Positions 1-6,503 of a stretch of DNA of 8,775 nucleotides are shown here, one piece after another. The position numbers and the translations under genes were made by a program. The stretch lies in the NCBI GenBank assembly GCA_028275145.1, contig JAQCNG010000187.1, positions 1-8,775 of the forward strand, given 5' to 3'. The notes under the pieces are model-generated. The model was not told the origin of the DNA and made no database searches. It saw nothing but the letters and a program-made list of their open reading frames with translations. The stretch comes from Halovenus sp. GTDB taxonomy: Archaea > Halobacteriota > Halobacteria > Halobacteriales > Haloarculaceae. Within the stretch, counting starts at the first letter, position 1. The number at the start of each line of letters is the position of its first letter.

Positions 1-200
1 TCCGGGTACAGTCGGACACTCGCAACCACGCTGTCGTCGTATCTCACCCGGTAGGCAACGGGTCCCGTCTCGCTCGGTGTCGCGTCGGGGTCGGCGTCGG
101 TCACGGAGACGTCACCGAGCACCCCGACTGCGAGCCCCGTGAGTTCGGAGGCGAGCAACTGCCCGATGCGTCTGCCGTCCGAGACGCGGCGCTCAACCAT
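1..200 (-). CDS. Conserved haloarchaeal protein, N-terminal 66 codons only
   Basis: This is the beginning of a gene that leaves the window at the left edge. The frame is open from the ATG at 200 to base 1 and starts MVERRVSDGRRIGQLLASE, followed by an acidic segment (DADPDATPSE) and a beta-rich end (AYRVRYDDSVVASVRLYP). Its start lies inside the end of the DUF2240 gene: the ATG (198-200) precedes that gene's TGA (193-195), an 8-base overlap that points to one transcript and coupled translation. I do not recognise a family with a known function. Composition and codon use are typical of a haloarchaeal gene. The gene is probably small and partnered with the DUF2240 protein, but this is inference from the overlap only. 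Confidence 0.7.
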   Translation of the reverse strand, partial: MVERRVSDGRRIGQLLASELTGLAVGVLGDVSVTDADPDATPSETGPVAYRVRYDDSVVASVRLYP

Positions 201-639
201 CGAGTTCACCCGTGGCCCGCCGTGCGTGTTCGGTCACGTCGATACCCCGGCGGCGGGCGTACAGCGCGGCCGCCGCCTCGACGGACACCCCCAGACTGGA
301 CTGGAGCCGGTTGATGCCCGCCACGGCATCCTGTTTCTCGACGCCCGCATCCACGATGGCCGCGAGTATCTGCTCGAACGTGGAGCGTTGCTGGAGCACG
401 GACTCGTCCGGCGCGAACTCGCCGGGGATGTCCACGTCCAGCGGGTCGAACGTGACCGCGAGTTCGTCGCCCGCAGGCTCTATCAGCCCCTCTGTGGCGG
501 CGACGTCCACCAGCCGCTGTGCCTGGTCCGGCGAGAACCACTCCAGGTCAAGCGACAGCGCGACGACGAACTCGCTTTCTTTCAGTTGCTCGACGCCGCG
601 CTTGCAAAACGGGGCCGCAACTGCTCGCCGGAGACTCAT
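193..639 (-). CDS. DUF2240 family protein
   Basis: The product has 148 residues, begins MSLRRAVAAPFCKRG and ends ARRATGELDG. I recognise it as the archaeal DUF2240 family, whose function is unknown. The N-terminal part (about 1-60) is helical and reads like a winged-helix fold: a stretch around LEWFSPDQAQRLVDVAATEG followed by a short wing (LIEPAGDELAVTFD). An acidic, proline-containing linker (DVDIPGEFAPDES) leads into a helical C-terminal half with VEKQDAVAGINRLQ and GVSVEAAAALYARRRGIDV. The frame stays open upstream to 768, but the ATG at 639 is preferred: it gives the family-like N-terminus and has a TATA-like TTTACTA 24-30 bases upstream. The following gene overlaps by 8 bases. A regulatory or nucleic-acid-binding role is possible from the fold but not shown. 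Confidence 0.85.
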   Translation of the reverse strand: MSLRRAVAAPFCKRGVEQLKESEFVVALSLDLEWFSPDQAQRLVDVAATEGLIEPAGDELAVTFDPLDVDIPGEFAPDESVLQQRSTFEQILAAIVDAGVEKQDAVAGINRLQSSLGVSVEAAAALYARRRGIDVTEHARRATGELDG

Positions 640-662
640 CGTGACTACGTCTCGCGCCGCGG

Positions 663-669
663 TAGTAAA
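663..669 (-). promoter_or_regulatory. TATA box for the DUF2240 gene
   Basis: On the minus strand this reads TTTACTA. It lies 24-30 bases before the ATG at 639, the spacing expected for a leaderless haloarchaeal transcript. It indicates that the DUF2240 gene has its own promoter in the 115-base gap after the methyltransferase gene. Confidence 0.5.
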
Positions 670-754
670 TCTGTCGGGCCGGGCTGTTTGACCGGGTGGA
701 AAACCCAGCAGCGGGCCGTGACCGGGCGACCACCCCGACGCGGCGCGGGCCGAC

Positions 755-1435
755 TCAGGGCGCGACACCGACCGTCAGCAGTGTCCCGTGGACGCGGTAG
801 CGGTCGACCATCGCCTCGCGGCTGTCGAACCCCTCGGTCGGGAACGCCTCCGCGGGGGGGATCTCGGTCTCCTCGTCGGGGATCGTGTCCTGGCTGGCGA
901 CGCGGAGTCCGGCCTCGCGGAACCGCTCGCGGTACTGCTCGTGGCTCCAGAGCTGCATCTCCACGTCGATGTTCTCCTGCCAGCCGTGGGTCTGTGTGGA
1001 CTCCTCGAAGAAGTTCACCGCACAGAAGAAGCTCCCACCGGGCCGGAGCACCCGCCGAATCTCCCGCAGCGCCGCCAGTGGCCGCTCGGCGTAGTAGAAC
1101 GCCTCCATCGTCCAGACGTGGTCGATACTCCCGTCCCCGAACGGCAGGTCGTGGAAGTCCCCGCCGACGAAGCCCAGCTCCGGGTCGTCGGTGTACTCGC
1201 TGGCGTTGTGCGCCATCGCGAGCGAGCCGTCGAGTCCGATGCTCGGGCCGATGTCCCGGGTTTCCCGGAGCGCACGGAGGGCGTACCCCGAGCCAGTTCC
1301 CAGGTCGAGCACCGTCTCGCCGGGTTCGACCGGCATCCGCGCGAGCGCCGGGCCCGCCGTGTGCCAGTGGCGCTTCTCCATGCCGCGGTCCTTGCCGGCT
1401 CTGGCCCACTGGTCGAACTCCTGCTGGATGGTCAT
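755..1435 (-). CDS. Class I SAM-dependent methyltransferase
   Basis: The product has 226 residues and a Rossmann-type methyltransferase fold of the UbiE/MenG-like (Methyltransf_11) kind. Motif I is VLDLGTGSGYALR at 42-54, the SAM-binding glycine loop. The acidic residue at the end of strand 2 is in IGLDGS (D69). GGDFHDLPFGDGSIDHVWTM (91-110) holds the strand-3 and strand-4 motifs, followed by the post-motif EAFYYAERPLAALREIRRVL and the typical LRPGGSFF at 130-137. It should transfer a methyl group from S-adenosylmethionine to a small molecule or lipid-like substrate in the cytoplasm; the substrate cannot be read from sequence. The C-terminal third (LWSHEQYRERFREAGLRV) matches the usual late helix-strand unit of these enzymes. 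It stands alone, with a TATA-like box 23-29 bases before the start. Confidence 0.9.
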   Translation of the reverse strand: MTIQQEFDQWARAGKDRGMEKRHWHTAGPALARMPVEPGETVLDLGTGSGYALRALRETRDIGPSIGLDGSLAMAHNASEYTDDPELGFVGGDFHDLPFGDGSIDHVWTMEAFYYAERPLAALREIRRVLRPGGSFFCAVNFFEESTQTHGWQENIDVEMQLWSHEQYRERFREAGLRVASQDTIPDEETEIPPAEAFPTEGFDSREAMVDRYRVHGTLLTVGVAP

Positions 1436-1457
1436 CGGGCCAGGTAGGGGCCGGGGG

Positions 1458-1464
1458 TACTAAA
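1458..1464 (-). promoter_or_regulatory. TATA box for the methyltransferase gene
   Basis: The minus strand reads TTTAGTA, 23-29 bases before the ATG at 1435, followed by a CCCC-rich stretch to the start codon. The position suits a leaderless transcript. Confidence 0.5.
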
Positions 1465-1492
1465 CTGTCGAGAATCGCGCTCCCCCGCTAGC

Positions 1493-1629
1493 CGCCGACG
1501 GAGCCCTCTGCAGTCGTCGGCGACGGCCTGTCCGGTCACACCGGTGTCGAGCCCGGCTGGGTTCGACGGCACCCGGGTGAGGTGTCTGTCGAGTCCGTGT
1601 GGCGGCTGTCGTCCGGGTTTCCCCCGGAC
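1493..1629. other. Gene-free region with clustered dyads (candidate structured RNA)
   Basis: No convincing gene lies in 1436-1703. Within it I see five dyads in a row: CGCCGACG (1493-1500) with CGTCGGCG (1515-1522); CCGGT (1532-1536) with ACCGG (1540-1544); GTCGAGCCC (1546-1554) with GGGTTCGAC (1559-1567), loop GGCT; the palindrome CACCCGGGTG (1570-1579); and GTCCGGG (1611-1617) with CCCGGAC (1623-1629), loop TTTCC. The third stem has a G-U pair (1551-1562) only if the plus strand is transcribed. The block is downstream of the DUF5793 gene and upstream of the methyltransferase promoter. It could be a small RNA, a 3' structure of the DUF5793 transcript, or chance in GC-rich DNA. Confidence 0.35.
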
Positions 1630-1703
1630 TCTCGTTCGGTGGTTCCGTACCGACGCGACAGGGTGGTGCGAGAACGGCCCTCTGGGCGACTCTCCCCGGC
1701 AGA

Positions 1704-2171
1704 TCAGAGCTCGACGCCGCTGGGGATGAGACTGCGCTGCCGGAGCAACTCCCCATCGCTGTCGTAGACAAACAGAGCGCTCATCTCGTAGACTGTGGTG
1801 TCACCATCGTCCCGGCGGATGCGAATTCGGTAGCGGGCGTCGTCGTCGTCGACGTCGCGGGCCCCGGCGACGACATCTCGAATCGCCGCCACATCGACGT
1901 TCACCTCGAGCAGGTACGCACCCGTCAGCCGGTAGGTGAGGCTGAACACACCCTCGTCGGTTGCTTTGTCGGTGCTGTTCGCGTCGTCCCCCTCCGTCCC
2001 GGAAGGCGCCAACTGTCGAAACGCCGCATCGAGTTCGTCCGCTGACAGCGACCGCTCGTCCGCTCTCAGTCGCTCGTGCAGTTCCTCTGCCGGGCCGTCG
2101 TACACGATATCGAGTGTCGGGGGACGGCTGTCCGGATTCTCAACGGCCATCGTGAACTGGTCGCGCCTCAT
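1704..2171 (-). CDS. DUF5793 family protein
   Basis: The product has 155 residues and starts MRRDQFTMAVENPD; it ends LLRQRSLIPSGVEL. Both ends and the length match the haloarchaeal DUF5793 family, which has no known function. The pattern is mainly alternating beta strands (TLDIVYDGP, GVFSLTYRLTGAYLLEVNVD, YRIRIRRDDGDTTVYEM, SALFVYDSDGELL) with helices between (EELHERLRADERSLS, ADELDAAFRQLA, VAAIRDVVAGARDV). An acidic insert (TEGDDANSTDKATDEG) sits in the middle. There is no signal peptide, membrane segment or cysteine motif, so it is probably cytoplasmic. It is transcribed away from the acyltransferase gene, with a 138-base gap between the two starts; I see no strong TATA box for this direction. 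Confidence 0.85.
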   Translation of the reverse strand: MRRDQFTMAVENPDSRPPTLDIVYDGPAEELHERLRADERSLSADELDAAFRQLAPSGTEGDDANSTDKATDEGVFSLTYRLTGAYLLEVNVDVAAIRDVVAGARDVDDDDARYRIRIRRDDGDTTVYEMSALFVYDSDGELLRQRSLIPSGVEL

Positions 2172-2273
2172 CTGTCTCCCACTATGTGGCGGGATGCAAT
2201 GAACGTAACGCCAAACCGATGCTCCCGGACCCGCGTGGATGCTGTGTGAACCGCGCGGACGCGAGCACAGAAC

Positions 2274-2280
2274 CTTTATC
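2274..2280 (+). promoter_or_regulatory. TATA box for the O-acyltransferase gene
   Basis: CTTTATC lies about 30-36 bases before the ATG at 2310. Transcription would begin roughly 5-10 bases before the start codon, giving an almost leaderless mRNA. Confidence 0.6.
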
Positions 2281-2309
2281 AGTTAGACCGGAAAAAACGG
2301 GTAGCCAAC

Positions 2310-3695
2310 ATGCCCGAGCGCGAACCGCTCTCCGGCCCGGACAACGCCTGGCGGCGGATGGGGACAACAAACAATCTGATGACGATCACCGGGGTGTTGA
2401 CCTTCGAGCAGAGGGTCACCTACGAGGAGATGTGCGAGCGCCTGGAGACACGCCTGCTGCGGTTCGACCGGTTCAAACAGCGCGTCGGGGGCCAGAAGCG
2501 CCGACTGTGGCGACCATACTGGGAGCGTCTCGATGACCTCGACGTCGAGAACCACGTCTACAGTCTCGCGCTGCCGGAACCGGCCGACCAGGCGGCGTTC
2601 GAACAGTTCGTCGGCACGCTGATGAGTCGGCCACTCGACGAGCGCCGACCGCTCTGGGAGGTCTACCTCGTCGACAACGTCGGCCCGGCGGCGGGCAACG
2701 CCGCGGTGGTGCGAATCAACCACAGCCTCGGGGACGGGTTCGCGCTGCTGTACGTGATGCTCGGCCTCGTCGACAACCCGGAGGAGCTCGAGTTCCCGAT
2801 CGGTGGGGTCTCCGCCCCACCACCGCCCGGGGAGGGGTCCGACGCGGACCGGATGACCGCCGACGGCTCGCAGGACGACACGGGGAGCGAGGAGGACCCG
2901 ATTCGCAGGGCGGCGACCGGGTCGGGCGTGCTGAGCACAGTCGGCACCGCTGCGCGGGCGCTCAAGACCGGCTACGACCTCGTGACGATGCCCGACGAGG
3001 AGCGCACCTCGCTGTTTGGCGAACTCGGGCAGACAAAGCGGGTGGCGTGGACGCGACAACTCGACCTCGCGCGGGTCAAACAGGTCGGCGAGGACCACGA
3101 CGCGACGGTCAACGACGTGTTGATGGCTGTCACCGCGGGCGCAATCCGGCGGGTACTCGAGGAACGCGGCGAGGACACCCGGGAGCTAGAACTGCGCTGT
3201 ACGGTCCCCATCAATCTCAAACCGATGGCCGAGCGCACCGAGTCACTCGGCAACCACTTCGGCATCGTCTTTGTCCCCATCCCCGTCGGCACCAGAGACC
3301 TGGACGAGCGCATCGACATCGTGCACGAGCGCATGGACATCCGCAAGGCCGGCACCGAGGGGTTTCTGATGTACCAGTTGCTCAACATCGCGGGCCGGGT
3401 TCCCGAACCGGTCCAGAATCTCGCGATGAGAATCTTCGAGAAGCAGGCCACCGGGGTGGTCACGAACGTACCCGGTCCGGTCGGGGCCGCAACGTTCGCC
3501 GGAGCGGAGATCGGTGACATGATCTTCTGGGTCCCACAGGCAAACGACCAGGGCCTCGGCATCAGCATCATCAGCTACAACGGGAGTGTCCGCATCGGCA
3601 TCGCCGCCGACGACAACCTGCTCCCGGAGCCACGTCTGCTGGCCGATGCCTTCGAAACCGAGATCGACACCCTGTTCGGCGAACTCGAAGCGTGA
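2310..3695 (+). CDS. Wax ester synthase/DGAT-family O-acyltransferase
   Basis: The product has 461 residues, the usual length for the WS/DGAT family, whose members transfer an acyl group from acyl-CoA to an alcohol (fatty alcohol, diacylglycerol or other). In order I see the PLWEVYLVD motif (114-122), the active-site motif NHSLGDG (137-143), the NDVLMA motif (268-273), GNHFG (314-318) and NVPGP (386-390) in the DUF1298-type C-terminal domain. The canonical active site is HHxxxDG; here the first His is Asn137, while the second, catalytic His138 and D142-G143 remain, so activity is plausible. A variable acidic linker (about 165-205, Pro/Gly/Asp-rich) joins the two halves. No signal peptide or clear membrane helix is visible. 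The substrate is uncertain, because haloarchaeal membrane lipids are isoprenoid ethers; fatty-acid or polyketide-like acyl groups are possible. It has its own promoter. Confidence 0.9.
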   Translation: MPEREPLSGPDNAWRRMGTTNNLMTITGVLTFEQRVTYEEMCERLETRLLRFDRFKQRVGGQKRRLWRPYWERLDDLDVENHVYSLALPEPADQAAFEQFVGTLMSRPLDERRPLWEVYLVDNVGPAAGNAAVVRINHSLGDGFALLYVMLGLVDNPEELEFPIGGVSAPPPPGEGSDADRMTADGSQDDTGSEEDPIRRAATGSGVLSTVGTAARALKTGYDLVTMPDEERTSLFGELGQTKRVAWTRQLDLARVKQVGEDHDATVNDVLMAVTAGAIRRVLEERGEDTRELELRCTVPINLKPMAERTESLGNHFGIVFVPIPVGTRDLDERIDIVHERMDIRKAGTEGFLMYQLLNIAGRVPEPVQNLAMRIFEKQATGVVTNVPGPVGAATFAGAEIGDMIFWVPQANDQGLGISIISYNGSVRIGIAADDNLLPEPRLLADAFETEIDTLFGELEA

Positions 3696-3746
3696 CAGTC
3701 GCCTGGACACGGAGGTCGGTTCCGAAACCCGGGTGCCGCGGTAGGA

Positions 3747-3754
3747 TTTATATG
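3747..3754 (+). promoter_or_regulatory. TATA box for the J-domain gene
   Basis: TTTATATG lies 32-39 bases before the ATG at 3786 and is the clearest plus-strand TATA box in the window. It lies in the 90-base gap after the acyltransferase, so the J-protein gene can be transcribed on its own. Confidence 0.65.
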
Positions 3755-3785
3755 TTCTTCGACCGTACATGTGGCAACGCTCTAA

Positions 3786-5231
3786 ATGGGAGGGGAGTAC
3801 TACGAGCGTCTCGGTGTCCCGCCGGATGCCTCGACAGACGAGATTGCGGCAGCCTACCGTGAGCAGTTAAAACAGACCCATCCCGACGTGAGCGACGCGA
3901 ACGACGCCGGTGAGCGCACGAAACGGCTCATCGAGGCAAAGGAGGTGCTCACCGACGAGACAGAGCGTACCCGCTACGACCGCCTCGGGCACGAGCGCTA
4001 CCTCAGTGTCGAACAGGGCCGGACGCCCGCGGCGGAGTCGACGACCGACGACAACCGCGACCCAGAAACCCGAGAGCGGCCCCGGACAGGCGGCGGGGAC
4101 CAGACATCCAGCAAGGAGTCGACGAACAGCACCGGGACCGACCACGGCGGGGCCAGACAACGGCAGGCAGGCACCCGCGGGACACGGGGGTCGGGTGGTG
4201 TCGACTGGGGGACACACACCGCGCGCCAGGGTCGTAGCAGGCACAGAGACGGCATCGACTGGGAGGAGTGGGCAGAAACCGACTGGGAGGCCGTATCCGA
4301 GGCGGTCTGGCAGGAGGTAACGGGCGAGCACTCCGGCGGGTCAGGACACACGACGGCCGGGCGGGGGACCAGCACCGCGGGGGATGACTCTCCGTCGGAC
4401 ACCCGGGCAACCGGCACCGCGGGGGATGACTCTCCGTCGGACACCCGGGCAACCGGCACCGCGGGGCCGAGCGGCGGCGACGGCACCCCCGGGAACAGCG
4501 CCGCGACCGGGTCGGGCGGCGAGAGCGACGCCGACACGGCGGAACGCGGTGAGAGGACCGCCGGTTCGACCACGTCCAGAACCGCAGGACGGTCCAGGGC
4601 GGCCGACACCGGCAGGCGGGCCGCCGGCGCGGGGACCGGCAGAGCCGAGACTGCCGCGGCCAACACCACAGCGGGCGCGACGGGAGCGGGTACATCAGCG
4701 AGCGGGCGCGGTTCCTCGGCGGGAACCGCCGACAGAGGCGACTGGACGGTTGGCTGGTACAACGGCGGTGACCCCTCGGGCACCAGCCACGAGGCTCACA
4801 GTTACGGCGGTTCCGACACTGCCGACGACCTGTGGGGGGGCTGGTCGCCGGGGCTGGACCACGACAGCCGGTCCCGGCAGGGCTCGTTCCCACCCCACCG
4901 GATTCTCTCGCCGATGCAGTCGGTTGTGCTTTTATGTCTCTGTTTTGTCACCTATCCACTGCTGGTCACCGGGACGGTGTTCGAGTTTTTCAACCCCTCC
5001 ACCCGGCTCGTGCTCGCGATGTTTCTCGTGTTCGTCGTGGCGATTCTCATCATCCTGTCACAGTTCGGTGTGGTGGTGTTCGCTGGATGGACGCTCCTGT
5101 TTCCGGTTTCCTTCGTGAATTATGGGGTGTCGGTGTTCGCCCCGGCGGCTCTGCTCACGATGATTGCCGTGGTGGCCTCACTGGGACTCGCGGTGCTCTC
5201 CTGGTTGCTCATCCGTCCACCGACGCTGTGA
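3786..5231 (+). CDS. Membrane-anchored J-domain (DnaJ-like) protein with long low-complexity linker
   Basis: The product has 481 residues. Residues 4-70 are a J domain: YYERLGVPPDASTDEIAAAY, the diagnostic HPD at 32-34, and the helix III/IV end EAKEVLTDETERTRYDRLGH. J domains stimulate the ATPase of DnaK/Hsp70. There is no DnaJ zinc-finger or C-terminal substrate domain, so this is not the general chaperone DnaJ. Residues about 75-370 are low complexity, rich in Gly, Thr, Ser, Ala, Asp and Arg, broken by a Trp-rich acidic patch (DWEEWAETDWEAVSEAVWQE, roughly 157-176) and by a 14-residue tandem repeat (197-224). Residues about 378-476 form three to four hydrophobic helices, ending in a short tail (IRPPTL). 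It probably recruits DnaK to the membrane; linker and J domain are likely cytoplasmic. The partner is unknown. It ends 35 bases from the convergent DUF5817 gene. Confidence 0.88.
   Translation: MGGEYYERLGVPPDASTDEIAAAYREQLKQTHPDVSDANDAGERTKRLIEAKEVLTDETERTRYDRLGHERYLSVEQGRTPAAESTTDDNRDPETRERPRTGGGDQTSSKESTNSTGTDHGGARQRQAGTRGTRGSGGVDWGTHTARQGRSRHRDGIDWEEWAETDWEAVSEAVWQEVTGEHSGGSGHTTAGRGTSTAGDDSPSDTRATGTAGDDSPSDTRATGTAGPSGGDGTPGNSAATGSGGESDADTAERGERTAGSTTSRTAGRSRAADTGRRAAGAGTGRAETAAANTTAGATGAGTSASGRGSSAGTADRGDWTVGWYNGGDPSGTSHEAHSYGGSDTADDLWGGWSPGLDHDSRSRQGSFPPHRILSPMQSVVLLCLCFVTYPLLVTGTVFEFFNPSTRLVLAMFLVFVVAILIILSQFGVVVFAGWTLLFPVSFVNYGVSVFAPAALLTMIAVVASLGLAVLSWLLIRPPTL
4372..4466 (+). repeat. 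42-base tandem repeat inside the J-protein gene
   Basis: Two identical 42-base units (4374-4415 and 4416-4457) are followed by the first 9 bases of a third. The period is a multiple of three, and each unit encodes the 14 residues TAGDDSPSDTRATG. Perfect identity at DNA level points to a recent duplication by slippage or recombination within the linker. Confidence 0.9.
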
Positions 5232-5266
5232 GCCCCCGGGGTGGGTGCCGTGCAGACCGTCGCGGT

Positions 5267-5779
5267 TCACAGGCTGCGGTACTGCCCCTGGTGGCGACTC
5301 AGCTCTCCGTCTCTGACCAGTTTCGCCAGCGCCCGCTCGGTGTACTCCGGCGGGACACCGTGTTCCGCGGCGTAGTCGATTACACCCTGTTCGGTCGGTT
5401 CGTCGAGTTCGCGCACCGCGTCGCGCAGTATCTGCTCTCGTCCCCTGCTCGCTGTCGATGATTCGCCGGCCTCGGCAACCGACTCGGGGTCGATTCCCGA
5501 CCCCGCGAGGTAGGTTTCGTCGTCGATGCCGGCGGATTCGACCTGTTCTGCCAGCCCCGAAAACGAGTCCAGCTCCGCGAACGCCTCGTCGTGGCCGCTC
5601 CGGGCCGCGAGCATCGACGCGCGCACCTCGCGGGCGTGGTCACCGTCCTCGGTGGTGACGAACTTCCGGCGCTTCTCGTGGAGTCGGGTCCGCCCACACC
5701 GGGGGCACCCGCTGCGCTCCGGCTCTCCCTCCACTATCCAGAGTGCCTGACACTCGTCACAGCCGACCACCGCGTACAT
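5267..5779 (-). CDS. DUF5817 family protein: zinc ribbon plus C-terminal winged-helix-like domain
   Basis: The product has 170 residues. It starts MYAVVGCDECQALWIVEG, and C7-x2-C10 with C25-x2-C28 (CPRC) forms a zinc ribbon. I recognise the family as haloarchaeal DUF5817. The middle (about 45-110) is helical and acidic (AREVRASMLAARSGHDEAFAELDSF is split across it). The last 60 residues read as a winged helix: EQILRDAVRELDEPTEQGVI, GVPPEYTERALAKLVRDGEL and a short wing RHQGQYRSL. The combination suggests nucleic-acid binding, perhaps a regulator or RNA-associated factor; this is inference. A strong TATA box lies 23-31 bases before the start, so the mRNA is nearly leaderless. The gene converges on the J-domain gene with only 35 bases between stops and no obvious T-tract terminator. 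Confidence 0.85.
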   Translation of the reverse strand: MYAVVGCDECQALWIVEGEPERSGCPRCGRTRLHEKRRKFVTTEDGDHAREVRASMLAARSGHDEAFAELDSFSGLAEQVESAGIDDETYLAGSGIDPESVAEAGESSTASRGREQILRDAVRELDEPTEQGVIDYAAEHGVPPEYTERALAKLVRDGELSRHQGQYRSL

Positions 5780-5801
5780 ACGTCAGTGTATGCCCCTCTC
5801 G

Positions 5802-5810
5802 GATATAAAT
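5802..5810 (-). promoter_or_regulatory. TATA box for the DUF5817 gene
   Basis: On the minus strand this reads ATTTATATC, 23-31 bases before the ATG at 5779. It lies 26 bases from the left arm of the 5836-5946 inverted repeat, so that element sits directly upstream of the promoter. Confidence 0.7.
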
Positions 5811-5835
5811 CGCGCCGTCGCCGGCGGCCCGACTC

Positions 5836-5946
5836 ATACGGTCGTTCGTGATTATCTTCGTGGCCACGTCACAGAGACCGGTCTGCCAGGCGGTGATACA
5901 CGCAATTTGTGTCACCAAGGCGGTAAAGAGTCACGAACGACCGTAT
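5836..5946. repeat. 111-base element bounded by perfect 16-base inverted repeats
   Basis: The left arm ATACGGTCGTTCGTGA (5836-5851) and the right arm TCACGAACGACCGTAT (5931-5946) are exact reverse complements. Inside the 79-base spacer are CGTGGCCACG (5859-5868, perfect palindrome), AGACCGGTCT (5875-5884, perfect palindrome) and a hairpin GGTGATACAC (5892-5901) with GTGTCACC (5909-5916), one base bulged. CCAGGCGGT (5886-5894) recurs as CCAAGGCGGT (5915-5924). The right arm shares one base with the stop codon of the PUA-like gene; the left arm lies just upstream of the DUF5817 TATA box. No target-site duplication is visible. It could be a small non-autonomous mobile element, a regulator-binding region or a cloverleaf-like RNA. 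Confidence 0.75.
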
Positions 5947-6503
5947 CACAGGTCGCGCCGTCTGCCCTTCGGCACCATCGAGCGCAACTCGCCGTGGACG
6001 TACAGTCCGACTCCGAGTGGCTCCGACTCGCCGGCAAGGTCGTGGGTCACGAGCAGATACCCCCAGTCGCCGTCCCAGTCGATCTCCTGGTCCTCGCCCG
6101 CGAGGAATCGCGCTGCCTCCCGGCGGGGGAGGTGAATCCGGTTACGCGTCGCGTGCCGACCGAACCGCTGGGCCGCCTCCAGCGTCGGCTTCCAGTGTTC
6201 CTGCCGGGTGCGCAGGACCGTCATCCCCAGCCCCTGAATCGCCATCGGTGAGGCTGCCCCGTCCCGGAACGCCCACACCTTGCCGGCACCCCGCTCCCAG
6301 AAGGTGTGCCCGGCGAACACCGCCGGGTCGATGCCGAACCGCTCCGCCCAGAACTCGAGCACCGCCTCCCGTGTCGCCCGCCCCGGAACGCTTCGCTCGG
6401 CGGCCGTCGCTGGAAGCCTGTCGAACCGGGTGCCGACGTTCTCGGCGTCCGCCGTCGACGACTCACCCTCGCCGCCAGCCTCCGGCTTCCGGTCCTCGGC
6501 CAT
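5946..6503 (-). CDS. RsmF-C-terminal-like (PUA-like) RNA-binding protein
   Basis: The product has 185 residues and begins MAEDRKPEAGGEGES. After an acidic, disordered-looking N-terminus (about 1-40), the segment REAVLEFWAERFGIDPAVF opens a compact domain. The end, GYLLVTHDLAGESEPLGVG followed by VHGELRSMVPKGRRRDL, resembles the end of the PUA-like domain fused C-terminally in RsmF-type rRNA methyltransferases (a G-x-G strand followed by a basic PKG-R element). The start is set by context: its ATG (6501-6503) shares a base with the TGA of the upstream methyltransferase (6503-6505), a TGATG overlap typical of translational coupling. It probably supplies RNA binding to that methyltransferase. 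The frame is open further upstream inside that gene, but those starts would overlap it heavily. The homology is by eye and moderate. Confidence 0.82.
   Translation of the reverse strand: MAEDRKPEAGGEGESSTADAENVGTRFDRLPATAAERSVPGRATREAVLEFWAERFGIDPAVFAGHTFWERGAGKVWAFRDGAASPMAIQGLGMTVLRTRQEHWKPTLEAAQRFGRHATRNRIHLPRREAARFLAGEDQEIDWDGDWGYLLVTHDLAGESEPLGVGLYVHGELRSMVPKGRRRDL

Noticed and set aside
139..1491. A 450-codon plus-strand open frame
   Set aside because: It runs antisense to the DUF2240 and methyltransferase genes, is extremely Arg/Pro/Gly-rich and shows no domain; it is a shadow of GC-rich codon use on the other strand.
1546..1570. A tRNA T-arm-like GGGTTCGAC
   Set aside because: It is one side of a 9-base hairpin; no acceptor, D or anticodon arms can be placed around it.
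4372..4466. Possible CRISPR-like direct repeats
   Set aside because: The units are directly adjacent with no spacers, in frame, and inside a coding sequence; this is a tandem duplication.
3998..4893. Long minus-strand open frames opposite the J-protein linker
   Set aside because: They are Pro/Arg-rich mirrors of the low-complexity linker; the plus-strand frame has a J domain and membrane helices and a good promoter.
5836..5946. Rho-independent-type terminator
   Set aside because: The outer arms are 79 bases apart and no T-run follows; haloarchaeal termination relies on T-rich tracts.
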